Assembly: GCF_030814715.1 (NCBI RefSeq)
Contig: NZ_JAUSVO010000001.1
Span: forward strand, 1,178,001 to 1,242,000
Length of the DNA stretch: 64,000 nucleotides
Source of the DNA: Kaistia dalseonensis
GTDB taxonomy: Bacteria; Pseudomonadota; Alphaproteobacteria; Rhizobiales; Kaistiaceae
Reading direction: 5' to 3'
The notes under the pieces are model-generated. The model was not told where the DNA came from. It worked only from the letters and a program-made list of their open reading frames with translations, and did no database searches. A program made the position numbers and the translations under genes. Shown one piece after another: positions 1 through 8,473 of the stretch. Within the stretch, counting starts at the first letter, position 1. Each line of letters starts with the position of its first letter.

Positions 1-115
1 CAGAGTCCCGGTGATTCCCTGCCTTCGGGCAGGGTCGAAGCCCGCGAGCGCCGCCTAGGCCTCGCGGCCCGCTGACACGCGGCTACGATCACCCGACTCC
101 TGGACGACTTTTCCA
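1..115. other. Leading non-coding stretch with two hairpins
   Basis: No gene is visible before the YjhX-like start. Positions 17-23 pair perfectly with 28-34 around a TTCG tetraloop, and 42-48 pair with 61-67. The short box agcccgcgagcg at 39-50 resembles a conserved box of FMN riboswitches, but the other conserved boxes are not recognisable. This could be the 3' part of a structured RNA cut by the window edge, or ordinary hairpins. Confidence 0.25.
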
Positions 116-373
116 ATGAACGTCTCGAAGTACGAGCAGCGCATTTTGCATGCGCTCGCCCAAGGCGGCATGATTCGCCATCACAGAAATGAAACCGGCC
201 ATATCGCCGAGGTCGAATGCCTCACCCGCGACGGCTGGCGCCTGACAGATTGCACGCTCGACCTGTTTGGGCGGCTCAAACGACGGCGCCTGATCGCTTC
301 GCGCGGTGGTGCGCCCTACCGGATCACCCGTCTCGGCCTCGAGGCCGTACGGGCGCAGCTGGACAACCGGTAG
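116..373 (+). CDS. yjhX: YjhX family protein (UPF0386, putative toxin)
   Basis: This 85-residue protein matches the small YjhX/UPF0386 family in length and along its whole sequence. Recognisable parts are the N-terminal block with [12 protein letters not shown], the middle block CTRDGW with [10 protein letters not shown], and the C-terminal block [20 protein letters not shown]. The pattern suggests a small winged-helix-like fold. E. coli YjhX has been listed as a candidate toxin paired with YjhQ. No partner gene is visible here, although the upstream side is cut by the window edge. It is a single gene facing the leftward chorismate mutase, with a shared hairpin between them. The family assignment is firm, the function is not. 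Confidence 0.8.
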   Translation: MNVSKYEQRILHALAQGGMIRHHRNETGHIAEVECLTRDGWRLTDCTLDLFGRLKRRRLIASRGGAPYRITRLGLEAVRAQLDNR

Positions 374-375
374 AA

Positions 376-407
376 ACAAAGCGGGCGGCGCAGAAGCGTC
401 GCCCGCT
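376..407 (-). terminator. Intrinsic terminator of the gatCA-chorismate mutase run
   Basis: A 12-bp stem (380-391 with 396-407, one G-T pair) closes an agaa loop. Read leftward it is followed by ttgtttct, so it fits a Rho-independent terminator for the minus-strand genes. It lies between two convergent stops and may also stop yjhX transcription, although the plus-strand side has no T run. Confidence 0.65.
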
Positions 408-425
408 TCAAGACTCTGAACGCGC

Positions 426-734
426 CTATTCGGCCTTGAGCCGCGCCGCGATGGCCTCGCGCTCGAATGCGATGTTCCAGTCGATCAGGCGGGCCCACAG
501 ATCGCGCGCCAGCCCGGCATCAAATCCCGCAAGGCTCGCCTCGGCGGCAACCCGGTCCAGGACCTCGTCGACGCGGGCGGGAACGACCGCCTCGTCCGGC
601 GTCGCCTTCAGTTCCGCCATGCGCCTGACATAGCCGAATCGTTCGGCAAACAGCGATACGAGCTGCCTATCGAGCCGATCGATCTCGGTCCGGATCTCGT
701 CCTTCGTGTCACACTCGGCCGGGGCACGTGTCAT
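426..734 (-). CDS. Chorismate mutase, AroQ/PchB-like
   Basis: This small, all-helical protein of about 102 residues has the chorismate mutase type II pattern: an opening helix with EIDRLDRQLVSLFAER, a middle segment containing MAELKA, then PARVDEVL, and a final helix with LWARLIDWNIAFE. The family converts chorismate to prephenate in the phenylalanine/tyrosine branch; close relatives such as PchB can act as isochorismate pyruvate lyases. I chose the ATG at 734. A GTG at 749 would overlap the gatA stop, but the residues it adds do not look conserved. It follows gatA with almost no gap, so the two are probably co-transcribed and share the terminator at 376-407. Confidence 0.85.
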   Translation of the reverse strand: MTRAPAECDTKDEIRTEIDRLDRQLVSLFAERFGYVRRMAELKATPDEAVVPARVDEVLDRVAAEASLAGFDAGLARDLWARLIDWNIAFEREAIAARLKAE

Positions 735-742
735 CTGTGGTT

Positions 743-2227
743 TCACCACCAGCGGGCGGGTGCGAATCGGCCGGCCGCGTCTTCGACGACCTGGGCGAGG
801 CGGAACAGCGTCTCTTCCTCGAAGGGACGCCCGATCAGTTGCAACCCAAGCGGCAGCTTCGACGAGTCGAGCCCTGCGGGAACGGCGATGCCGGGAAGCC
901 CTGCCATGTTCACCGTGACGGTGAAAACGTCGTTCAGATACATCTCGACGGGCGAGGCAACCGCCATTTCCTCGAGGCCGAAGGCGGCAGACGGCGTCGC
1001 AGGCGTCAGTACGGCGTCGACCCCGGCGGCGAAGGCGAGATCGAAATCACGCTTGATCAGCGTGCGGATCTTCTGGGCGCGAACGTAATACGCATCGTAA
1101 TAGCCGGCCGAGAGAACGTATGTCCCGATCAGGATGCGGCGCTTTACTTCGTGGCCAAAACCGGCGGCGCGGGTATTCTCATACATCTCGGCAATATCGC
1201 CGCCTGGCACGCGCAGCCCGTAACGCACGCCGTCATAGCGGGCGAGGTTCGACGACGCCTCCGCCGGCGCCACGATGTAATAGGCCGGCAGGGCGTATTT
1301 GGTGTGGGGCAGCGTGATGTCGACGATCTCGGCGCCGGCATCCTTCAGCCAGGCGATGCCCTGCTGCCAGAGCGCCTCGATCTCGGCCGGCATGCCATCG
1401 ATTCGATATTCGCGGGGAATGCCGATGCGCAGACCCTTGACCGACTGGCCGACCGCGCCCTCGTAGTCGCCGACCGGCAGGTCGACCGAGGTCGTGTCCT
1501 TCGGATCGACCGAAGCCATCGACTTCATCAGGATCGCGGCGTCGCGCACCGTGCGGGCGATCGGACCCGCCTGGTCGAGCGAGGACGCGAAGGCGGCGAT
1601 GCCCCAGCGCGAGCAGCGGCCATAGGTCGGCTTGATGCCGACCGTGCCGGTGAAGGCGGCCGGCTGGCGGATCGAGCCGCCCGTATCCGTGGCGGTCGCC
1701 CCGGCGCAGAGCCGCGCCGCGACGGCGGCGGCCGAACCGCCCGAGGAGCCGCCGGGCACCAGCGGAAGGTTGGAGCCTTCCTTGCGCCACGGGTTGACGA
1801 CGGGTCCGTAATAGGACGTCTCATTGGACGAGCCCATGGCGAACTCGTCCATGTTGAGCTTGCCGAGCATCACGGCGCCGTCGTTCCAGAGATTGGCCGT
1901 CACAGTCGATTCATAAGGCGGCTTGAAGCCGTCGAGCACGTGGGAGGCCGCCTGCGTGTGCACGCCCTCGGTCGCAAACAGGTCCTTGACGCCGATCGGC
2001 ACGCCCTCGAGCGGGCGCTGCTCGCCGTTCGCGATCCGCGCATCCGATGCGGCGGCCATTTCGAGCGCCTTTTCCGGCGTCTCGACGATATAGGCGTTGA
2101 GCGCGCGCGCCGCTTCCATCGCGCCGAGATAGGCCTTGATCAATTCGGTCGCCGAAAAAGCCTTGGCGGCGAGGCCGTCGCGGATCTCGGCGATCGTCAG
2201 GCTGGTCAGGTCGTTAGCGCTGGTCAT
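743..2227 (-). CDS. gatA: Asp-tRNA(Asn)/Glu-tRNA(Gln) amidotransferase subunit A
   Basis: GatA is the amidase subunit of the GatCAB complex, which converts misacylated Asp-tRNA(Asn) or Glu-tRNA(Gln) to the correct amide form using ammonia from glutamine. At 494 residues it has the usual length. The amidase signature is complete: catalytic Lys in IGVKDLF near residue 81, the serine-rich [14 protein letters not shown] near residue 157, and the nucleophile region [12 protein letters not shown]. The start is the ATG at 2227; a TTG one codon upstream is less likely. GatC lies 54 bases upstream on the same strand, while gatB is not in the window, which is common in this group. Confidence 0.97.
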   Translation of the reverse strand: MTSANDLTSLTIAEIRDGLAAKAFSATELIKAYLGAMEAARALNAYIVETPEKALEMAAASDARIANGEQRPLEGVPIGVKDLFATEGVHTQAASHVLDGFKPPYESTVTANLWNDGAVMLGKLNMDEFAMGSSNETSYYGPVVNPWRKEGSNLPLVPGGSSGGSAAAVAARLCAGATATDTGGSIRQPAAFTGTVGIKPTYGRCSRWGIAAFASSLDQAGPIARTVRDAAILMKSMASVDPKDTTSVDLPVGDYEGAVGQSVKGLRIGIPREYRIDGMPAEIEALWQQGIAWLKDAGAEIVDITLPHTKYALPAYYIVAPAEASSNLARYDGVRYGLRVPGGDIAEMYENTRAAGFGHEVKRRILIGTYVLSAGYYDAYYVRAQKIRTLIKRDFDLAFAAGVDAVLTPATPSAAFGLEEMAVASPVEMYLNDVFTVTVNMAGLPGIAVPAGLDSSKLPLGLQLIGRPFEEETLFRLAQVVEDAAGRFAPARWW

Positions 2228-2281
2228 CAAACTCTCGCGGTCGGATGGAAAGGATGGAGGCCGGTCACGGGTGGAACCCCG

Positions 2282-2569
2282 TCACTCGATGACCTTCGGC
2301 ACCATGAAGAACTCGTCGTCGGAGGCCGGCGCGTTCTGCACGACCTTGGCGGCATAGTCGCCATCGGTCACGACATCGTCGCGCATCTTCATCGTCTGGG
2401 CGACGACGGATGTGAGCGGCTCGACCGCCGAGACATCGACCTCGTTCAGCTGCTCGGCAAAGCCGAGGATCGCATTGATCTCGCCCTGGAACGAAGCGGC
2501 TTCCTCCTCGGTCACGGCGATGCGCGCGAGATGCGCGACGCGCTTGACGGTGGCGATGTCGACGGTCAT
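2282..2569 (-). CDS. gatC: Asp-tRNA(Asn)/Glu-tRNA(Gln) amidotransferase subunit C
   Basis: GatC is the small linker subunit that wraps around GatA and stabilises the GatAB heterodimer. The 95-residue protein has the standard N-terminal block ([16 protein letters not shown]), the central [19 protein letters not shown] segment, and the C-terminal [16 protein letters not shown] tail that contacts GatA. It is the first gene of the leftward gatC-gatA-chorismate mutase run. The roughly 160 bases between its start and the divergent dinB start must hold promoters for both directions. Confidence 0.96.
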   Translation of the reverse strand: MTVDIATVKRVAHLARIAVTEEEAASFQGEINAILGFAEQLNEVDVSAVEPLTSVVAQTMKMRDDVVTDGDYAAKVVQNAPASDDEFFMVPKVIE

Positions 2570-2730
2570 GGCGGAAGCCCTTTGGAAGGCGCCCGAAGGC
2601 GTTGCAAGTGATGCGCCCGCTATATCACCCGCCTTCGCATTGCCGCAACCGAGCGTGCGCGATTGCCGCGAGCCGACCCACGCGCTAGAAGAGGAACATT
2701 CGGTGAACCTGTCGCCTGTGGCCGAACGTC

Positions 2731-4017
2731 ATGTCAGCGCCCTCCTCCTCGTCGACGCTCACCGCCTTCTGCCGCGATTGCCTGGCCCCGGCGCGCGGCC
2801 CCGGGCGTTGCCGCGCCTGCGGCAGCCCGCGCCTCGCGATCCATCCTGAACTCGGCCGGCTCACCATCGCCCATGTCGATTGCGACGCGTTCTACGCCTC
2901 GATCGAAAAGCGCGATGATCCGAGCCTCGCCGACAAGCCGCTGATCATCGGCGGCGGGCGGCGCGGCGTGGTCTCGACCGCCTGCTATATCGCCCGCATC
3001 AAGGGCGTGCGCTCGGCCATGCCCATGTTCAAGGCGCTCGCGCTCTGCCCGGAGGCCGTGGTGATCCGGCCGAACATGGAGAAATATGTCGGAGTCGGCC
3101 GGCAGATCCGCGCGCTGATGCAGGAGTTGACCCCGCTCGTCGAGCCGATCTCGATCGACGAGGCGTTCATGGACCTCTCGGGCACGGAAAGGCTGCACGG
3201 CACGCCGCCGGCGATCACGCTTGCGCGCTTCGCCCGGCGCGTCGAGACCGAGATCGGCGTCACCATTTCGGTCGGCCTTTCCTTCAACAAGTTCCTCGCC
3301 AAGATCGCCTCCGACCAGGACAAGCCGAAGGGCTTCTCCGTCATAGGCCGCGAGGAGGCGATCGCCTTCCTCGCCGTCCAGCCCGTCGGGCTGATCTGGG
3401 GCGTCGGAAAGGCCTTCGAGGCGAAGCTGGCGCAGGACGGGCTGAAGACGATCGGCCAGTTGCAGCGCATGGACGAAGCCGAGCTCGCGCGCCGCTATGG
3501 CTCGATGGGGCTTCGCCTCGCCCGGCTGGCGCGGGCCGATGATCGCCGCGCCGTCAATCCGCGCCATGAGGCGAAGTCGATCGGCGCCGAGACCACGTTC
3601 AACCATGACCATGCCGATCTCGCGACGCTGCGGCCGATCCTGCGTACCCTGTCGGAGAAGGTTTCCGGACGGCTGAAGCGGGCCGAGCTCGCGGCCTCGA
3701 CCGTGACGCTGAAGCTGAAGAGCACCGATTTCAAGCTCCGCACCCGCAACCGGCAACTCGCCGACCCGACCCGCCTCGCCGACCGCATCTTCCGCACGGC
3801 CGAGGAACTGCTCGCCCGGGAGACGGACGGCACGGCCTATCGGCTGATCGGCGTCTCGGTCTCCGATTTCGCCGATCCGCGGCTGGCTGATCCGGACGAC
3901 CTGGTCGACCCGATCGCCGCCAAGCGCGCCGCGGCCGAGGCGGCGATCGACAAGGTCCGCGGCAAGTTCGGCCGCGAGGCGGTCGGCCATGGGCTGACCT
4001 TCCGGAGCGAGGATTAG
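2731..4017 (+). CDS. dinB: DNA polymerase IV (Y family) with N-terminal Cys4 extension
   Basis: Pol IV carries out error-prone translesion synthesis. The polymerase core begins with the metal-binding [16 protein letters not shown], and the catalytic pair is Asp143-Glu144 in [11 protein letters not shown]. The helix-hairpin-helix region and the little-finger domain follow, giving 428 residues. Ahead of the core lies a 40-residue extension with paired CxxC motifs (Cys14/Cys17 and Cys27/Cys30), which probably binds zinc. I recall similar extensions in other alphaproteobacterial Pol IV proteins, so it is likely an inherited trait and not a fusion artefact. No beta-clamp tail was scored. No LexA box was recognised upstream. 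Confidence 0.95.
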   Translation: MSAPSSSSTLTAFCRDCLAPARGPGRCRACGSPRLAIHPELGRLTIAHVDCDAFYASIEKRDDPSLADKPLIIGGGRRGVVSTACYIARIKGVRSAMPMFKALALCPEAVVIRPNMEKYVGVGRQIRALMQELTPLVEPISIDEAFMDLSGTERLHGTPPAITLARFARRVETEIGVTISVGLSFNKFLAKIASDQDKPKGFSVIGREEAIAFLAVQPVGLIWGVGKAFEAKLAQDGLKTIGQLQRMDEAELARRYGSMGLRLARLARADDRRAVNPRHEAKSIGAETTFNHDHADLATLRPILRTLSEKVSGRLKRAELAASTVTLKLKSTDFKLRTRNRQLADPTRLADRIFRTAEELLARETDGTAYRLIGVSVSDFADPRLADPDDLVDPIAAKRAAAEAAIDKVRGKFGREAVGHGLTFRSED

Positions 4018-4166
4018 CGCAGGTCGATCGCGCCGGCGGGCGTGGCACCGCTCTCCGCGAAAGCAACACGTGGATGCCCGCAATGAATGCGGGCGTGACA
4101 GCCTTGGGGTTGAGCCGCTGAAGACCATGACGGGCTCGGTCCAAACCCTCCCCCTGAGGGAGGGTC

Positions 4167-4185
4167 AAAACCGCAAAGCGGTTTT
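4167..4185. repeat. Palindromic repeat unit, 8-bp stem
   Basis: The arms 4167-4174 and 4178-4185 are perfect inverse complements around a 3-base loop. They are embedded in a larger pattern of ccctccccc on the left and ggggagggg on the right, which makes a longer imperfect cruciform from about 4146 to 4194. Confidence 0.7.
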
Positions 4186-4284
4186 GGGGAGGGGCGCGTT
4201 GATCGGCCGGTCCCTGTCCTTGCCGACATCCGCCGACACCGACGGCCAAGCACGCTTCGGCAAGGGCCGAAGCTACCCCCGCCC

Positions 4285-4326
4285 CGAAAGTGCTCCGCAC
4301 TTTCGACCCGCCCTCCGGGGGCGGGT
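4285..4326. repeat. Tandem pair of perfect hairpins
   Basis: The first hairpin is a perfect 9-bp stem (4285-4293 with 4297-4305). One base from it sits an 8-bp stem (4306-4313 with 4319-4326). The outer flanks are C-rich then G-rich, as in the unit at 4146-4194, so the two blocks may be related copies with different core hairpins. Confidence 0.7.
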
Positions 4327-4511
4327 TTAAGGGGAGGCACACCTTCCTGCCGATTCTGACGTCATCTCGGCTCAAGCGGAATCCCACTTCGGAACCGTCA
4401 TTCCTCTCCGCGCGCCGTCTTCCCCTTCCACTGCCGTCATCCTCGCGAAAGCGGGGACCCATTCAGCCGAAGGCCCGGTCGTGACAGGCAAGGACCGCTC
4501 AGGCTGGATGG

Positions 4512-4543
4512 ATCCCGGGTCTCCGCTACGCTCCGCCCGGGAT
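4512..4543. repeat. REP-like palindrome with atcccggg arms
   Basis: The 8-bp arms 4512-4519 and 4536-4543 flank a short core rich in ctccgc. Together with the facing half-unit at 4436-4475 it resembles the dispersed elements often found between alphaproteobacterial genes. Confidence 0.7.
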
Positions 4544-4586
4544 GACGGCCTGTGGCCGGGTTGGGCGGCTCGCCCGAACGAAACCT

Positions 4587-4635
4587 CACGACTCCGCTTA
4601 ACCCACGCCTTACGGGCGGGTTAAGCGGAGTCGTG
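4587..4635. repeat. Long perfect inverted repeat, 18-bp arms
   Basis: Positions 4587-4604 are the exact inverse complement of 4618-4635 around a 13-base loop. This is the strongest hairpin in the window. It has no T run on either side, so it is better described as a repeat element than as a terminator, although it could protect mRNA 3' ends. Confidence 0.8.
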
Positions 4636-4732
4636 TCCGGCGGATGCATCGCTCGATCATAGCAAACACTCGTGGGGCTTGCTGTCCGGCCGAGATGACA
4701 ATGTGCCACCGCGAGCCTGTCACTCGGGCGCG

Positions 4733-6394
4733 CTAGACCTCGACCCCGTAGACGTCCCGCGCCCGGGCCGGGCTCAGGTAGCCGTTCTTGATGTCGTCGA
4801 GGATCGCAGCGCGGTCGCGTTTGGCGGGGTCGCCATAGCCGCCGCCATTGCCGGTCACGACGCGGACGATATCGCCCTCGTTGAGCGCCACGCCGGTTGC
4901 GAAGGCGTAGCGCTTCTGCGAGCCGTCCGTCTTGATCACGTCGATATAGTTCGGCGTTCCATCACGGCCGCCTTCCATGCCCCAGGGCAGGATGCGTGAA
5001 CGCGTATAGCCGCAGGTCAGGAAATTGCCGTCGGCGCGCACGCGATAGTCGAGGCGGATGCCCTTGCCCCCGCGCCATTCCCCTTCCCCGCCCTCTTCCG
5101 GATTGAGCGCGAGTTGCTCGACGAAGAGGCCGTAGCGCGCCTCGGCCACCTCGGCGGGGCAGTTGAAGGTCTCGCCGTGAAAGCCGGAGAAGATGGCGCT
5201 GTTGCCGTCGCGGCCGAGCATGCCGCCCCAGCCGCCGATTTCCGGCTCGACGATGGTGTAGTGCCGGCCGGTATCGGGATGTGGTCCACCGATCACCGTG
5301 CCGCAGATCGAGGCGAAGCTGCCGGCCGAGAGCCGGTCGCCGAGATGGGGCGCGAGGCAGCGCAGGATCAGGTCGAAGACGCGGATCTCGACCTCGTAAT
5401 AGAAGCCGTGGGCGGCCGGTTCCTGCGCGTCGAAAACCGAGCCGGGGCGCGTCTTCAGCACCAGCGGGCGGAACGAGCCGCCATTGGCGGGAGCTGCGAC
5501 GTCAGTCACCGCCTTGATCGCCATCTGCGCCGCGACCGTCACACCGTCACGGCTCGCATTGCTGGGCGACAATGTCTGGTCGGGATTGTCGGCCAGATCG
5601 ACGATGAACGCATCATCGGTGATCTCGATCGAGACCTTGTAGATCAGCCCGTTATCCTGCTCCTCGGCGAAGGGGAACACACCCTTGGGCAGGTCCTTCA
5701 GCGCCTTCAGCGTCACCTGCTCGCCATAGTCCATGAAATGGTTCATGGCGGTGACGAAGGTGTCCTTGCCGTATTTCTTGACCAGGTCGAGGATGCGCTT
5801 GTCGCCGATGCGCACGGCGGCGATGGCGGCCCAGAGATCGCCCTTGAGGAAGGCCGGCAGGCGCGAATTGACGGTCAAGAGATCGATGACCGCCTGGCTT
5901 GCGACGCCCTTCTCGACCAGCTTGATCGCGGGAACGCGGATGCCTTCCTGGAAGATCGTCGTCGCATCCGTCGACATCGAGCCCGGGACCATGCCGCCGA
6001 CATCGTTCCAATGGGCGATATTGGCCGTCCAGGCGACGATCTCGCCCTCGACGAAGACGGGCATCACGAGGACCATGTCGTTCAGATGCGTTACGCCGCC
6101 ATAGAACGGATCATTGGTCGCGAAGATGTCGCCCGGATGGATGGTCGCGATCGGATGCTTGCGGATCACCGCCTTGGCGGCCTTGTCGAGCACGCCGATG
6201 AAGGCCGGGATGCCGGCACCCGACGAGGCGATCTCGCCATTGGCGGCGCAAATACCGGTGCCCATGTCGAGCACCTCGTAGATGACGGCGCTCATCGAGG
6301 TCTTGCGCATGGCTGCGAACATCTCGTCCGAAATCGCCTGCAGCGAGTTCTGGATGATGTCGAAGGTGACCGGGTCGTGGCGAAGGCTAGTCAT
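4733..6394 (-). CDS. hyuB: Hydantoinase B/oxoprolinase family subunit
   Basis: This 553-residue protein belongs to the HyuB family (large subunit of N-methylhydantoinase, C-terminal half of 5-oxoprolinase, and relative of acetone carboxylase alpha). It opens with DPVTFDIIQNSLQAISDEMFAAMRKTS, which is diagnostic, and carries HPGDIFATNDPFYGG, HLNDMVLVMPVF and the late GNGGGYGDPAKRD block. The enzyme works with HyuA in ATP-dependent opening of a cyclic amide, or in a related carboxylation. The substrate cannot be read from the sequence. It starts three bases after the hyuA stop, so the two are translated together as the last genes of the operon. Confidence 0.92.
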   Translation of the reverse strand: MTSLRHDPVTFDIIQNSLQAISDEMFAAMRKTSMSAVIYEVLDMGTGICAANGEIASSGAGIPAFIGVLDKAAKAVIRKHPIATIHPGDIFATNDPFYGGVTHLNDMVLVMPVFVEGEIVAWTANIAHWNDVGGMVPGSMSTDATTIFQEGIRVPAIKLVEKGVASQAVIDLLTVNSRLPAFLKGDLWAAIAAVRIGDKRILDLVKKYGKDTFVTAMNHFMDYGEQVTLKALKDLPKGVFPFAEEQDNGLIYKVSIEITDDAFIVDLADNPDQTLSPSNASRDGVTVAAQMAIKAVTDVAAPANGGSFRPLVLKTRPGSVFDAQEPAAHGFYYEVEIRVFDLILRCLAPHLGDRLSAGSFASICGTVIGGPHPDTGRHYTIVEPEIGGWGGMLGRDGNSAIFSGFHGETFNCPAEVAEARYGLFVEQLALNPEEGGEGEWRGGKGIRLDYRVRADGNFLTCGYTRSRILPWGMEGGRDGTPNYIDVIKTDGSQKRYAFATGVALNEGDIVRVVTGNGGGYGDPAKRDRAAILDDIKNGYLSPARARDVYGVEV

Positions 6395-6397
6395 GCG

Positions 6398-8473
6398 TCA
6401 GGCCGCCAGTTCGATATGGGTATTGCCATAGGCATCGATCGAGACGCGATTGCCGGGAAGGATCACGACGGTCGTGCCGGGATCCTCCAGCACCGCCGGC
6501 CCGGTGAAGCTCATGCCGGGCTCGAGCTTCTCCAGATCGTAGATCGTCGCCTGATGAATGCCGTCGAGCGCATAGTCGACCGCGCGGCTGCCCTTGATCG
6601 CCGTATCGAGCGTGGCGTCCGTGACCGGAAGTGGGTTGATCTCGAGCTTGCCGACCTCGGCCGAGGCGACGAGATGCAGCCCGACGATCTCCACCGGCGC
6701 GTCGAGGCGATAGGTATATTCGCGCTCATAGGCGGCGTGGAACCGGTCGATCATCGCAGCGATGCCAGCCGCATCGACCATATCGCCTTCATAGGCGACT
6801 TCGACGGCATGTTCCTGGTTCTGGTAGCGGCACTTGATGAAGGGCACGAGCTTGACCCGGTCGGCCGCGACGCCCTCGGCCGCGAATTGCGCCAGCGCGC
6901 GGGCCTTCGCCTCGCCGATCAGGCTCGCCAGCGCCTCCGGGTGGCCGACGCCATCCTCGATCAGCTTCGTGACGAAATAATCGCGGCGCAGATCGGACAT
7001 CATCATGCCCCAGGCGGAGAAGACCGAGGCCCCGCGCGGGATCACGACCTTCTTCATGCCGAGCTCGGAGGCGAGCGCCACGGCATGCATGCCGCCCCCA
7101 CCGCCAAAGGCCACCAGGGTGAAATCGCGCGGATCATAGCCCCGGTTGAGCGAGACCAGCTTCAGCGCGTTGATCATGTTGTTGTTGGCGATGCGGACAA
7201 TGCCGCGCGCCGCCTCGATCGGCGAGATGCCGAGCTTGGTCGCGAGCTTCGCCAGCGCGCCGTCGACGGCGACCATGTCGGCCGCGATCGTGCCGCCGCA
7301 GAAATAATCCTTGTCGATGCGGCCGAGCGCGAGATTGGCGTCGGTCGTCGTCGCCTCGGTGCCGCCGCGGCCATAGCCGGCCGGGCCCGGCATCGCGCCG
7401 GCGGATTTCGGGCCGACATGCAGCTTGCCGAAATCATCGACCCAGGCGATCGAACCGCCGCCATTGCCGATCTCGACCAGATCGACCACCGGCACCATGA
7501 TCGGATAGCCGGACGAGCGACGATCGCGCTCGATCCAGTAATCAGTCATGATCTTCACCTGACCATTCTCGATCAGCGAGCATTTGGCCGTCGTGCCGCC
7601 AATATCGAGCGCGAGCACATTGGGTTCACCGATGATACGGCCGAGCTCGGCAGCGCCCCAGAAGCCCGATGCCGGGCCGGATTCGACCATGGTGATCGGG
7701 ATTTCGCGCGTCGCGGTCAGCGAATCGACGCCACAGTTCGACTGCATGACGTAGAGCTGGCCCTTGAAGTCCTTCGAGCCGAGCCCGCTCTCCAGCCGCC
7801 CGAGATAGCGGCTCGCTACCGGCTGGACATAGGCGGAAAGTACCGTCGTTGATGAGCGCTCATATTCGCGCCATTCGCGGGTGATCTGGTGCGAGGCGAC
7901 GACGGAGACTTCCGGCCAGAGCCGGCGGATCTCGGCCACGACCGCCTCTTCATGGCGCGGCGCGGCATAGGCGTGCAGCAGGCAGACGGCGATCGCCTCG
8001 ACGCCTTCGGCGCGATAATCGGCCAGGATCGCCGGCAGTACGGAGAGATCGAGCGGCGTCCGCTCCTCGCCCGTATAGGCGATGCGGCCGGGCACTTCGC
8101 GGCGCAGATGGCGCGGCACGAATGGCGCCGGCTTCTCATATTTCAGGTTGAAGAAATCGGGCCGGTTGCCGCGCGCGATCTCCAGGATGTCACGAAAGCC
8201 CGACGTCGTGATCAGCGCGGTCTTCGCGCCCTTGCGCTCGGTCAGCGCATTGATCACCACCGTCGTGCCATGGGCGAAGAAGGCGATTTCGGCCGGATCG
8301 ACGCCGGCCTTGTCGAGGACGTTCAGCACACCCTGCTCGAAATTGGGCGGCGTCGTGTCGGATTTCGCGGTCCTGACCGTCTGGCGGCCGGTTGCATGAT
8401 CGGTCTCGAAATAGACGAGATCTGTGAAGGTGCCGCCGACGTCGGTCGCGACGCGGATTGTCCGTGCGTTCAT
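6398..8473 (-). CDS. hyuA: Hydantoinase A/oxoprolinase family subunit
   Basis: At 691 residues this is a full-length HyuA protein with two actin-like ATPase halves. The N-terminal phosphate loop is VATDVGGTFTDLVYFE near residue 8, followed by HGTTVVINALTERKGAKTALI and by GFRDILEIARGNRPDFFNL. The second half begins with LALDIGGTTAKCSLI near residue 292 and ends in an acetophenone-carboxylase-like C-terminal region. The family uses ATP to activate a cyclic imide or ketone. Its start overlaps the stop of the upstream GAF gene by four bases, so it is translationally coupled to it. It could equally be a ketone carboxylase-like enzyme. Confidence 0.92.
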   Translation of the reverse strand: MNARTIRVATDVGGTFTDLVYFETDHATGRQTVRTAKSDTTPPNFEQGVLNVLDKAGVDPAEIAFFAHGTTVVINALTERKGAKTALITTSGFRDILEIARGNRPDFFNLKYEKPAPFVPRHLRREVPGRIAYTGEERTPLDLSVLPAILADYRAEGVEAIAVCLLHAYAAPRHEEAVVAEIRRLWPEVSVVASHQITREWREYERSSTTVLSAYVQPVASRYLGRLESGLGSKDFKGQLYVMQSNCGVDSLTATREIPITMVESGPASGFWGAAELGRIIGEPNVLALDIGGTTAKCSLIENGQVKIMTDYWIERDRRSSGYPIMVPVVDLVEIGNGGGSIAWVDDFGKLHVGPKSAGAMPGPAGYGRGGTEATTTDANLALGRIDKDYFCGGTIAADMVAVDGALAKLATKLGISPIEAARGIVRIANNNMINALKLVSLNRGYDPRDFTLVAFGGGGGMHAVALASELGMKKVVIPRGASVFSAWGMMMSDLRRDYFVTKLIEDGVGHPEALASLIGEAKARALAQFAAEGVAADRVKLVPFIKCRYQNQEHAVEVAYEGDMVDAAGIAAMIDRFHAAYEREYTYRLDAPVEIVGLHLVASAEVGKLEINPLPVTDATLDTAIKGSRAVDYALDGIHQATIYDLEKLEPGMSFTGPAVLEDPGTTVVILPGNRVSIDAYGNTHIELAA

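Larger units (their letters stand above)
4018..4732. repeat. Gene-free block with mosaic of palindromic intergenic repeats
   Basis: The 715 bases between dinB and the hyuB stop hold no credible gene. They contain at least six separate inverted repeats: 4076-4082/4088-4094, 4167-4174/4178-4185, 4254-4260/4267-4273, 4285-4293/4297-4305, 4306-4313/4319-4326, 4512-4519/4536-4543 and 4587-4604/4618-4635. Text such as gtcatcctcgcgaaagcg near 4436 is typical of dispersed REP/RIME-like elements in Hyphomicrobiales. Short ORFs here are by-products of the repeats. Confidence 0.75.

Noticed and set aside
728-2611. A 627-codon open frame opposite gatA/gatC
   Set aside because: GatA and GatC are unmistakable on the minus strand; the plus frame has no motif and the composition of a mirror frame.
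4437-4709. Short minus-strand ORF in the repeat block after dinB
   Set aside because: It is made by translating the palindromic repeats; such ORFs recur wherever these repeats occur and have no gene features.
5114-7852. A 912-codon open frame opposite hyuA/hyuB
   Set aside because: The opposite strand encodes two clear full-length enzymes. The frame gives an Arg/Asp/His-rich product without any family motif, as expected from high-GC antisense of a real gene.
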